Source: Diploscapter coronatus (Eukaryota > Nematoda > Chromadorea > Rhabditida > Rhabditidae). From it: 64,000 nt of DNA. This document shows, piece by piece, positions 35,953 through 46,577 of the stretch. How positions within the stretch are numbered: the stretch's first letter is position 1; every line of letters begins with the position of its first letter. The DNA lies in the NCBI GenBank assembly GCA_964036155.1, contig OZ038422.1, positions 77,461,201-77,525,200 on the forward strand, read 5' to 3'. Both the position numbers and the translations under genes were made by a program. The notes under the pieces are model-generated. The model ran no database searches and was not told the origin of the DNA. It saw only the letters and a list, made by a program, of their open reading frames with translations.

Positions 35953-36260
35953 TTAGATCGCCCAGTGGAATCGATTTCTTTTCTTCAACATGTCTTCTTC
36001 AATTCTTTCTTTTTCTATTTCACGAACCTCAAAATGATACGCGTGACTGTCCCTTGTCCATCTACTAAACATTTTTACTAAACTGATGATTTTTTCAACC
36101 AAATCTAGTTGTCTTTTTTCTAATAGCCATTGCATGAAAGCCAATTCCCCTTTTTCTGACGTTGATATCTGTCGCTTTCTCTCCCTTAGCCAGTTGACGC
36201 CCCGTTAGCGAGACGCGAATTCGTCATTAATCGATCTTGTTGTTCCGATGGTCAGCATCT
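35953..36260 (-). pseudogene. decayed open frame, identity unknown
   Basis: One minus-strand frame runs from an ATG near 36255 (MLTIGTTRSINDEFASR), through a single TAA, and on for about 83 codons (RGVNWLRERKRQ..., then MQWLLEKRQLDLVEKIISLV, VREIEKERIEEDML) to TAA at 35953. The charged, helix-prone composition looks coding. I recognise no family. It could be a transposon relic, a broken gene, or an exon with the stop removed by splicing I cannot see. Confidence 0.3.
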
Positions 36261-38118
36261 CTCAAATCTCCCAAAGTTACTTATAAGTTTAGTTATTTCA
36301 AGAGTTAGTCATTTGGAAAGTATGGTCAAATTTCTCTGGAATAAAACTTTCTTGTTTTTTTTTCAGAAAGCTTCTGCTGCTACTTTTGGATTTCAAATGA
36401 TACTCTTTTGAATCAAGGCGAAAAATGCAAAGGAGCGGAATTTTCAGTGCCTATCTAAGTTTAATACATAGGAGTCAGAAAAATCTGTCATGATCTAGGG
36501 CTGGACATACGGAAAAACTCAACAAAATATAAATTGCTCAAATGGCTATGAAAGTTGTGAGTAAACTCACTTTGCTGCTGTAGAGGTCGAGAGTGCATTT
36601 GAAATTGTATCATTTCCCATCGGTGTTGTGAGACAGAACTTTAAATAAATAACTGTAAAATCGGAATCAGATCATCAGAATGTGCATGATGAAAGAAGCT
36701 TTGCCATAATGAGTAGCCAATGTCTTTGTCACTCACTTTTATATGTGCATATTTCTCAGCACATAATCTTGCTTCAATCTTATTTTCTCTCTCCCTCTCT
36801 TCAATTTGATTTCAAATTTATCATTATCTTTCCTTTTTCTGATAAAGGCAGAGATAAGAAAGGGTGGATTCGTGTCTTCTTCGATGGGTTATCAGCCCAT
36901 CAAATTCGAAAGTGAAATTGCATGCAACCCTTTCCGCAAGAATGCAGCGGCAACTTGAAAATTCCACAACGTCACAATATGATCATGTCGTAATTTTCAT
37001 TTGAAAATGTTGTACTTTTTATAAATCTGCAAAATCACCCATTTGGATTGTTCGTCATTTAACCATATGTCTAGGATAGTCAGGGAAGGGGATCTTTTCT
37101 CCACGATATTTCTTAGAATGTGGTGTTGGATGCAATTACCGCAAAATCTACAATATTTCCAGCTTTATATAATGATGCAGCCTCAACATTAAATCTATTG
37201 ATCCATATTAGGCAATATGCGGATCCGCAGAGAAATTCTATTGTAAATCAATGCGAGCGAATGCGGATCTGTATATTACCTTACACGAATCGACAATTCA
37301 CGACTGCCGATTCACTCAGATTGGTGGTTTGAACACTGGGGCATATTCACTTTGCGACATTTCAAAGTTTCTGACAAAAATCTAATTCTTCTGGCTAGAA
37401 GAGAACATTAGCCTTTCTTCTCTCTTCAATCGCTTATAGTCTAAATTGCGACTGTCCATCGGCTAACTTGGTGAGAGATTTAGGGAAAGAGATAATGACA
37501 GAAAGGTGATAAGAATTCGAAGAGAGAAGTGAAAGGCGAAAGATGAAGAACGAAAGAGATGCCTTCTTTGCCGGGAAAGGCAGCCAAATAAAAAGAAATC
37601 CTGTTTAAAGGGCGATAGTTGATTTATAACCTCCCGTAAATATTCTCACAAGTATGAAAGGCGTCTTTTGGCAGGGCTAGTTGGAATAAAATAGTGGGAT
37701 ATCGAAAATTAAGGACCCTCCAGAAATTCCCATATCAGACTCTGGAAGTACGATATCGATTTGCCTACCACGTGTTTCAGCGTTTTCATTTTAAAAATAC
37801 GCGCAAATGTGCACATCAAAACTTTAAAAACATTCATCAGATTAAAGATTTGAACAAAATTCTAATTTACGAAGAGAGGTGCAACAACCCACCATGAGTC
37901 GAAGTTGAATAATGCAATATGTAAATGAAATTGCGCAAAAACTGATAAATTCGAACAGAATAAAATTCAAATGTTGTATCATATCGAGAAGCAGTAAAAA
38001 TTATTGATCGAATAAAATGGGAAGCTACTGCAGAAACTTTATGAAAAGTCAAGATCTAGTTTATTCCAGAGAAATTTAGCCATGCTTTCCAAATGATCAA
38101 CTCTTGAACTGCTTCACC

Positions 38119-38181
38119 CAAGGGAGCGGTGAAAACGTAACGCGCCATATTGAGTCGCGATGCGTTCACACCGCTCCCTTG
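38119..38181. repeat. 63-bp hairpin
   Basis: Perfect 13-bp arms CAAGGGAGCGGTG (38119-38131) and CACCGCTCCCTTG (38169-38181), with further partial pairing of AACG..GCG inside. The termini resemble hAT ends (CAAGGG), but the 8-bp flanks do not match, so its origin as a MITE is unproven. Confidence 0.7.
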
Positions 38182-38855
38182 ACTAAAGGGCACTGACAAC
38201 TTCCAACTCTTTTACAATGGAGGATATCAAATCTGTTATTCTCATAGGTAATTGCGTACCAAGTTATCCATTGCATCCACGATAAAATATCCAACCGATA
38301 GATATTGGCTGGCAGTTTCTTCATCTAACTTCGACTTTTCTTCGTTTCTCCGTTTTCACTTTTTCTTTTCGAGCATCTCTCTTTACCAAATCACCCTCTC
38401 CTTCTCCTGTCCAGCGCCTCCCCTATGGTTGTCCAGTTCCAGTCTATAGACAGTCAACCGTTGCGCCGCCTCTGCAAAACACCGCCCCTTTCTTCTCTCC
38501 TTCCCTCCCTTAGAACCCGAGTTGAATTCGGTCTGTCGATATGGGATCTGCAGAAATAGAGTGGATTAGAGAAAATCTTTGGCGCTGAAATAGCACTGCT
38601 AAAAGAGAGATTCTGAGAAATCATCCCTAAAGGGATATCAATTAGAAGGAAAAGCGACTGCGGTAAATGACGATACATCATGGATGGACTGCCTGTGTCA
38701 ACGCCACTTCGTCGATTTCTAGATGATAATGCATCTCTAACCATGGCTACCTTTATCACTATAAAAGCTGCCATCAGGTGATATCCCTTACCGTTAGGCA
38801 AATCCCGCTGCCCTCGTTCATCTTGCGTTTGCTTTTATCGCTTCCGTTCAGCACA

Positions 38856-41800
38856 ATGGCAGGAATAGTCTTTTTTCTGTTCCATGCTTTGTTCGCCGTT
38901 GTCAACCCGTGTTTCCAAACAGTACCAGGTAATCTTTAGATCAATTGACATTTATCTTGCCAGCATTTTAGGAGACGATGTTACAACAATACTGCCTCCC
39001 TCCACGTCTACAGTGCCTTCCACCGATATGACAGAAACAACCACTCCGATTTCTACATCGACCTCTACAAGCGTGCCCATATCGACGTCTACAAGCACGT
39101 CTACATCGACGTCTACAAGTACGTCTACATCAACGTCTACGAGCACGTCTACAAGCACGTCTACAAGCACGTCTACAAGCACGACCACTGCTTCATGTAA
39201 GTCAATATCTATTTTCGTCTTTTAAACCATACCCAATAATGATTTAACTAACATTTTTGCCAATTCCCTCACAGATATTATCGTTGTGTCTAGATCAGAT
39301 TCTTCCTGTATATCAGTCTTCCAAATCGCATAGCGTCAAAATAACCAGTAGCTAAGGAGGGAGAAAGAGAGTCCCATTTCATAATGCCCAGATAGATAAG
39401 ATAGGAGTTTATCTTTTCCGGCTGATACCGTTGTTGGGAATGTTTTATGACGCTAAAAATAACGGGAAGATTTGGAGTAAAGTAAAAATGTAATAATCTA
39501 GGTTAGTTTAGAATAGAAAACTATAGGTTCCTTTTCCATCATAAGAAAATTTGACCCGTTATTACCCGTCTCAACTTTACAAAATCAATTCATTCCCATC
39601 CTAGAAAAGTGAATTTCGGGCAAGCCTGTCGAAGGCGATTCATGAAATTATCAACTAGACAGACTGCGTTCACTGCCACTCACTTGTTTGTCTAGAGGCT
39701 GTTTCGCAGCCCGAATTACTCTGTATCTAACTTTCAGAAGGAAAGTTCTTTTCAAAAATCCATAACGTTTCGAAAATCCAACGAATTCGAAAAATCTTTT
39801 CGGGATATAGCAGTTGAAGGGCAATACTTCACTTTTGCTTCTCAGATTACCGTGTTACCATTTGATATCATACCATGTTTGACTTCAAATGTTATGGGAA
39901 TAAATAAGAGATGTCTCCAGCTTCAATTTGAGTCCAAATTTGGGTAGACTACCTATGAAAATATTCTCGTATCACTTTCTTGAAAATTGATATTAAATTT
40001 TATTTTTAGGTACTCCAACCGATGATTGTTTTGCAAACTCAGCTCCACTAGCTTGCTGTGGTAAGTCTTAGTAATTTTTCAAGCCAGCCATTTTATTGTC
40101 AATTCAAGAGAAAATCTATTGCCCGAGTCCATAAATTTCATGAACTATTTTCGAGAAATCATTTTGTTTTCTGGAAAAACTACTGTATATGTTCCGAGAG
40201 CATAATCATTCATTAAATTCGATTCAAATTCATATATCAAATTTATAGGAATAGTGTATGCATTACAAAGAAAACGTTACCACTTCTTTCTAACCGAACA
40301 ACTATCAATATCGAATTTACATGAATAAACGACCAAATCGATTTTCAAAAAATAGAATCATGCTACTCTTCCTCAATAATAATTCATTGTGATTAAAGAA
40401 TAAAAGGAAAGTGCCCTCTTCTTCAAACAAAAAACGTTCCTCAAATCTAAATTCAACAATTTCAGCTGTACAATGCCCTACTGGTTGGGATTTTGTCAGT
40501 GGCAAATGCTATCAGGTGATCGTTGAATATCATTTTCGTTTTGTGAATAACAGGAATTTTAAAGAAGTTTCTAAGTCCAATCAATTGGGACAACGCAGCT
40601 GCGAACTGCAGGGCATTATGCTCCCCTCCCTCCTCAATGTGCCATCTGCCAAGGCTGTACAGTGCACAGCAAAACACGGAATTGCGTACTTATAGTAAGG
40701 AATTTCATGAGAATTTATTAATGTATAAATGTATTTTGAACATTCGATTTCTAAATTGCATGTTTTTTTTTTCATTTTTCGGCATTAATAAGACTGTACT
40801 CACAAAGGGAGCTAATGGTTAGAGAGGCCAAATCAGTTTTCAACATTGATTTTAATGTTTAAATTTGGCATCAGTCTGATTATCAAAGTCATGCTGATCT
40901 CAAAACTTTTTAGATCTTCGAAAACGATCTATCTTAAGTAAAGCTATGACCATTTTTGTAAAGCGAACCTTTCCTGCTGTAGTCTTCTCAAATTTTTGGA
41001 CAATAAACTCAGCCTACTATTATTAAAAGACGTAGTTTAACGTGAAACTCATTCAAATTATGCCGAAACTGGCCAAAATTTCTTACTAACTAAATTTAAT
41101 CAAAAATTAAACGGGATAATTCAAATCATCTATTGATTTTCTCCTTTTTCAGGCGGTGTTATTGATCCTTGGATAGATGTACATAAAGTCGCAGGCGATC
41201 CTACTGTGAGTCATCATTCTACTTATAGGCAATTTTTAAAAGTAGAACGATAGAAATATACGAAAAAAGTAAAGGGTTAGAGGAGGGGAGGGTAGGCTAG
41301 AGCATCTTTTACCATATTATTTCGTATGTTCCTATGATTTATCGTTCTACATTTCCAGGCTGCCTACTATGATTAGTTCAAGGATATTTGTTTCCATACT
41401 TTTCATCGCTCTGTATTTTATCTATACAAAAATTTAGTGGGCGAGGATGCAAAACAGCGATGGTGTGGAATATACGTCTACGTGCTTCCTTTGGGATACT
41501 GCCCGTGGGTAAGTAAAAAAAGTTTCTCTGTAACCATGATTTTAATTGAATAATTGAATCAAAACTATAGCAAGAGTACCCTCGACTCTTTTGAGATCTG
41601 GATTGGAACAGTGGGCATGGCTCGTGCTGAAGTTGCGAATGTTAAGGTTTAGTCGAGATTCTCCTATGATGATCGCAACGAATCTCGAACATTCGTGTGC
41701 ATCAGCACAAATCATGATCACTACATAAATTCAGGCCTCGAATACATATTAAAAAGAAAGAATAAAGTATAATGAATGGTTGAATTTTTAGCTATTGAAT

Positions 41801-42720
41801 AATTATTAATTATATTTAGACAGCCGGGTAAGAAATTTAGTTAATTGCAACGGAAGAAGAGTTGATTTTCAAAAACGCACAAATACCGCAATACCAAATC
41901 GCCATATTTTGTAGTAGTGCGTTTATGAAAATCAGTTCTTCAATTTCCCGATGCGCTTTACTAAATTCTTTCAGCTAACGTTGGAGATTGTGCTTTTGTG
42001 AGTCATATTTTAATCCATTATAATGTTTACCTTTTATAAAATATATCGTTACACAAAAATGAATTAATTTATACCGAGTGGATCATTTTCGAAAATCTAG
42101 AAACTATTTTGTCTTGTTGAGAGTTTGTAATAATGTTATTTCGATGAATTACCGTGATCATCTATTTCCTAAAATGCACTTGGTTTCTCTACTTCTAAAA
42201 GAGGTTTTGAAGCTGACTTAGATCAAGGAAAATTGAATTAAATGCAAAAATTAATGACAACCCAAATGCAGGTTTTATAATGAATATTTTAGCTATCGTT
42301 TTTTGGAACATGGGGCGACTATGATGTAAGATTAAGTTTAATCTGTAAAATACGAATGCCGTAAATTCTCTAATGGAATCTTTTATTTTTATTTTTGAAA
42401 GGTTGAAAATTAAAAACTCCAAGATATCTATTACAGGTTTTACGGTATGAAATATTTTAGTTAAAAATAACTAGAAAAATGGAAGGTAAGAGAAAGTATG
42501 TATGATCAGATTTGAGAGATTTGACCCGATATTAGATTCGTTTAAATTTTTAAGGCAATATCATTTTTGATTATTAAAAGCACATGAAAATAATTCAGAA
42601 ACTATCACGCACCTTATAAAAGAATTTCCTAAAATCATATTCAATATTTAGTGCACTTTTTTACATTCCTATGCCTGCGAAACGGACGAACGGACTACCG
42701 CGACATGCCCTCCTGTATGA
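38856..42720 (+). CDS. secreted C-type lectin with Ser/Thr-rich stalk
   Basis: Exons: 38856-38928, 38972-39196, 40020-40060, 40466-40515, 40565-40694, 41153-41205, 41438-41508, 41571-41623, 41975-41997, 42293-42325 and 42652-42720; all junctions keep frame. The order is a signal peptide (AGIVFFLFHALFAVV), a low-complexity (ST)n stalk likely to be O-glycosylated, a small CTPTDDC...ACC segment, then one C-type lectin domain. Domain marks are QCPTGWDFVSGKCYQ, NWDNAAANCRAL, HLPRLYSAQQNTELRTY, PWIDVHKVAGDPTW, NSDGVEYTS, MAPNVGDCAF, GTWGDYDC and HSYACE, with the expected conserved cysteines. There is no clear EPN/QPD sugar-specificity triplet, so Ca-dependent sugar binding is doubtful. The closest family is nematode clec genes, often immune or secreted. 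A fold-back element fills the intron before the 23-nt exon. Confidence 0.75.
39050..39182 (+). repeat. 12-bp coding repeat (Ser-Thr stalk)
   Basis: Repeated 6/12-bp units of the type ACGTCTACAAGC and ACGTCTACATCG encode the Thr-Ser stalk of the lectin. Such arrays vary in length between alleles. Confidence 0.9.
41829..41973. mobile_element. fold-back element in lectin intron
   Basis: Arms of about 52 bp (41829-41880 and 41917-41973). The shared inner part is TTGATTTTCAAAAACGCAC against GTGCGTTTATGAAAATCAG, and the outer part AAGAAATTTAGT against ACTAAATTCTTTC. The right arm ends exactly at the TTCTTTCAG acceptor of the 23-nt lectin exon. Confidence 0.7.
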
Positions 42721-44270
42721 TCCATCTCATCTGATATTTCCTTTTTCAAATGAAAATTGTGAATAAACAATTTCATTTTTATCAAAAAGTGTGAAATGAA
42801 AACAAATCGAAAGCTATGGTTCACTAATAAAGTTGCTTAACACTCTTCAGAGAAGTCAGATCAATTTTATTTTATTTCCGGGACGAGTATCGACAAGTGA
42901 AGCTGGGCATGCATGCTTTACTTTCTTGAAATTCAAGCTGCAGATGAATGACGAGGCGGGAATCATAGTATTTCGCAAAGAGAACTAAACCTGAAATGCC
43001 CTATTCATGCATGTGTTACACATTCCTATCATCACTTAAATTTGATTCAAATTCTCTATTGAAATGTTTTGATGACATGCAACTATTCATAGGAGCTGCA
43101 TAGATTTGAACTTAATGCTCAGGACGAATGTCTCCAATTTAAATTGATTTTCTTCGTAATGATGAGTTGATATTCTTCCAAGGTGTTAGATAATGCTATC
43201 TCTGAGCTCAGGACGTATTTCGGTAGATGAAACTGACGTAGATTTTTTTATGAGCGAAGAGTCGCTCATTCTCTACAGGGGATAAATGAAAAAGCTATGG
43301 TATTATGCAAATGAATACGTTCTCAGAATTTTGCAACTTATATAAATGTGTTCAATACAAATTTATACCTGGCTAACGAATAAAAATAATTCTCGATGCT
43401 TTTAGTCTTTTCTGATGCATGGATCACTCGACTGATAAAGTAATAGGACAAATATTCGAACAAAAATACAGCAATAAAAATACTGTAAATGCATAGAAAA
43501 TGGGAATATAAACACAAATATTAAAGGTAAGAATGCATCAGCGTTGTAGTTTGATGAATATACGATGGTACAAGGCTCAAAAGCACTGGATTCACACAGT
43601 GGTGATATCTCTGAAACAGCTTTCTTTTATCGGATCCAACCGCACATATCAAGCACAGGCATAGAGGGAAATTAATATTTGTTGAAACCGCAACCGGAAG
43701 TTCCATCCATCTCTGATCAAGTGTCGCAGATAGTACCATTGAAATCATTACCCTGATCATGTCTAGCCTTACAAAAATCTCAATAATTCAATCTCTACCT
43801 TTGTTGAATAACGCTACAGTTTATGCCAATTTGTTGAACTCCGTACATCCTTGCTGAATGAAAGATGCCGCGATGAGGGGAGGAAACGAGAATAGAGAGA
43901 CGCAGACGAAAGAGCGAGAGGGATGGGGAAAGAAGTGAACGAAATATACAGAGAAAAGTTCCCCCATTCGTCTCTCATTCGTCCTGAGTAGGATCCGCAG
44001 CGGAGCCGAGTTGGGAGGAACGCGGGAACTTTTCTCTGTGTAAAGAGTTCGATTTTTTCGAACCTCAGACAGCCCTGATTCTGTCATTTACTCTCCATTA
44101 TTACGACAATGTCATTATGAGAAAATTTAATTTTTTGTTTTAAATGCGGTCGAATAAATTCAAGAAAAACAATAAATAATTGATAGGATATTGAAAATCG
44201 ATCTTAGGATAGGAAATAGAGGAATGATTACCGTTTGAGAGATTTGTTTAGAAGAAATGATTGTAGGAAG

Positions 44271-44370
44271 CAGAGCTGAGACGAAATTTCGATTTCGATT
44301 TCGAAAATTTTGGGAAGTCAGTTTCGATTTCGATTTCGAATTTTAAAATTTCAATTTCGTCTCAGCTCTG
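44271..44370. mobile_element. 100-bp hAT-like MITE
   Basis: Exactly 100 bp, with perfect 18-bp terminal inverted repeats CAGAGCTGAGACGAAATT and AATTTCGTCTCAGCTCTG and a perfect 8-bp target duplication GTAGGAAG at 44263-44270 and 44371-44378. The interior is simple repeats of TTTCGATTTCGA. One of the smallest complete transposon-like units possible; identity of the two ends suggests recent movement. Confidence 0.9.
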
Positions 44371-44534
44371 GTAGGAAGGCAAACGTGAAAAATAAAATTC
44401 GAAATAGAAGAATGAATTATCAGTTTTCCCCAAATCTGATCTTCAAATAGGAATATAAAAATTTTGTGGAGAATGAATATTGAAAAGTAAACAGAATTTT
44501 CCTTCTTAAAATAATGATTTGGAAGTGAAATAAC

Positions 44535-44845
44535 CCTATTTAAATGGCATGATTCCGTGTCAGGAATATACAAATTGAAACTAAAAATAAGTGAGGAAGA
44601 AAAGGAAAAATGACCATTCATAGAAGACGAGAATTGAGAACTGAATGAGAAGGATCAAAAATTTAGCAAAATGGTTGGTGGCCCCTAGAAAAAAGCCCGG
44701 AATTATGATTCTCAGATTGAATACAGCTAGTTAATACTAAAAACCTCGAAAAATGACCCTTTTTCCACTGGTCATCTCTTGGTTGAATCTTTGAAAAACT
44801 TTTAAATAAACTTTTTAATATATCGACTTTTATTAATCATCGAAA
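44535..44845 (-). repeat. dispersed repeat, copy 2 (inverted)
   Basis: Inverted relative to copy 1 at 34243-34835; see that entry. The outer motif TTTAATATATCGA...ATTATTAATCATC appears in the same plus-strand orientation beside both copies (34243 and about 44815), although the bodies are inverted, so it may be part of a terminal inverted repeat. Confidence 0.75.
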
Positions 44846-45309
44846 GATGTAAAGAGGAAGAAGGGGGATAAAGGGGCTTTCCGATAGCCTCGAGAGTTTT
44901 ACGTCAATTAGCTTTGTGTTTTGTTCAAAGAAGAAGGAAAATGATACCGAAGAGAAAAAAAAACACAAAGAGAACATGCGGTGATCAGGGCCACATGTGG
45001 GTTTATCATTTGATGATTTTGAATGTCTAAATTTTTATTAATTTGTTTGTGATAATTCATATATCTGATTTGAGTTATTTTTCAATATTTTTCCTAGTAT
45101 ATCTTTATCTAAAGTTATTATTTCAACTTAAATTCGCTTGTGTGCGTAGAGGTCGACTGACAGCTGTTTCTAAAGCTTTTTCTTCCTTCCTCCTCTCTCT
45201 CTCTCCTCAGCTTCAATCTTTTCATTTTCATTTGTCTTTTTCACGCAAAGCGTCTCGTTTTGTCATTTGCACTGCAAAATCATAATTTATATTTTCGACT
45301 TAGCTCAAA

Positions 45310-46577
45310 ATGGACGAAACCCAATTGCGGAGTCTGTTTTCTTCGTTGGCGGAGTTGACTAGTCAAGGACCTTTGCCAGGTTATTTATATGAAATCTCAA
45401 TTTATTGCAAAACTCGATCATTAAAACTATGACATAAGCTAAATATCGATAAACCAAGTTTCTAACTTTGAACTTTTAAATTCAGTCCAAGCGTACAGCA
45501 TGCTGGTAACCCGTTTACCTCCCAGCGCAGTGGCTGAACAGCTTCATCAACGGTGGTTGGCTGATTACAGATTCGCTCCAGTCGCTGCTAGCATCCTTCT
45601 TCATATGCACAGGTAGTTTCTATATTATTTTTGGTTTGACACATGTGAATAGTCAGAAAATGAGAAAATCGCGAAAGAAAAGCTCGCACATAATAATTTT
45701 TAACGTGCAGGAGCGACGCTCGTCATCTGGCCGTCATGTCGTCAGTTCTAGCTCTTCTGCTTAACGATTTCAAGAATAGCCTCGAAGTCCGACATTGCTC
45801 ACGATTGATGTATCGGAACTCTGTCAGGGCTACGTTCGCGTATGTATTTTAAATTATCTTTTTTACTTGTTGTTATTGGTTATTTTAGAATGTACCAAGC
45901 CTACGCTCAGATCGATTCGTATGTAGCGAAAAGTTTAGTTTCGCCGATGTTTTCATCGTTAATGAATCTAATTGATAATGATCCCGACGCGGCAGATGTT
46001 GAGGTATAAATTTGAAAATTTAGATTTTTCCCAAATTCTAAATAATTCAGGTTGCTGGTTTGATGATGTGCGACTACGGCAAAACTCTGTATGATTTGAA
46101 TTCCTACCAAGTCGATATTATAATCGTGAAAATCCGGGAAATGCTAATATCCGATGAGCCGTTCATGAACAAAGAAATTCGGCAGATATTGCTTCATGTA
46201 AGATCTCTCTTGTCAACTTGGGTTCCTCGTAACTTCGCCACGTGTAAACATCGTATGTCCTCCGAAATATTGTAGAGAAAATATGCACTACCATTGCCTA
46301 TCTAATCATGTGGTGAAATGGTCACGTGGCGGAGAATAGAAATCCCATATTTAAAAAAATTGTATATTTTCAGGCAGTAGATTTATGGTCATTCGGATTT
46401 AGCGAATTGCATATCCCTGAGTGTCTATCATATCTTCCTAAACCATTGAAGAATCATGAAAATCACGGTCAAAACCACGAAAACCATCACGCTGAAAATG
46501 GCCACGTTAAAGAACAAAGCCACGAAGAAGATCTGAAGAAACTGCAGAAACAGTTGAGTAGGGAAAGCACTGTATAA
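45310..46577 (+). CDS. MIF4G-domain protein (MIF4GD/SLIP1-like)
   Basis: Six exons: 45310-45379, 45486-45612, 45711-45839, 45889-46003, 46051-46197 and 46374-46577, all in frame. The product of about 265 residues is an all-helical HEAT-type protein. The stretch LVSPMFSSLMNLIDNDPDAADVEVAGLMM...YGKTLYDLN...VKIREML aligns with human MIF4GD (LVNPVYDCLFRLAQPD...EEEVDCLVLQLHRVGEQLEKMN...LIRDGFL), and ILLHAVDLWSFGF matches LLLLEIIEFRAAGW. MIF4GD binds SLBP and aids translation of histone mRNA. It ends in a His/Asn/Glu-rich tail (NHENHGQNHENHH) that human MIF4GD lacks. An acceptor lies 6 nt before the ATG; AATAAA is at 46694-46699. Family assignment is good, orthology less sure. Confidence 0.75.

Larger units (their letters stand above)
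34190..38855. other. 4.7-kb repeat-rich intergenic region
   Basis: No intact gene. It holds one copy of a dispersed repeat (34243-34835), a large fold-back element (34817-35374), a decayed minus-strand open frame (about 35953-36260) and a 63-bp perfect-armed hairpin (38119-38181). Other open frames of 60-77 codons here (36682, 37120, 37694) show no domain or splice context and are left out. Confidence 0.6.
41653..45309. other. lectin tail and 2.6-kb intergenic region
   Basis: The last three lectin exons lie at 41975-42720. From 42721 to 45309 there is no gene I can support. This stretch contains a 100-bp hAT-like MITE (44271-44370), dispersed repeat copy 2 (44535-44845) and a hairpin with perfect 15-bp arms CAGAGAAAAGTTCCC at about 43949-44039. 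Confidence 0.5.
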
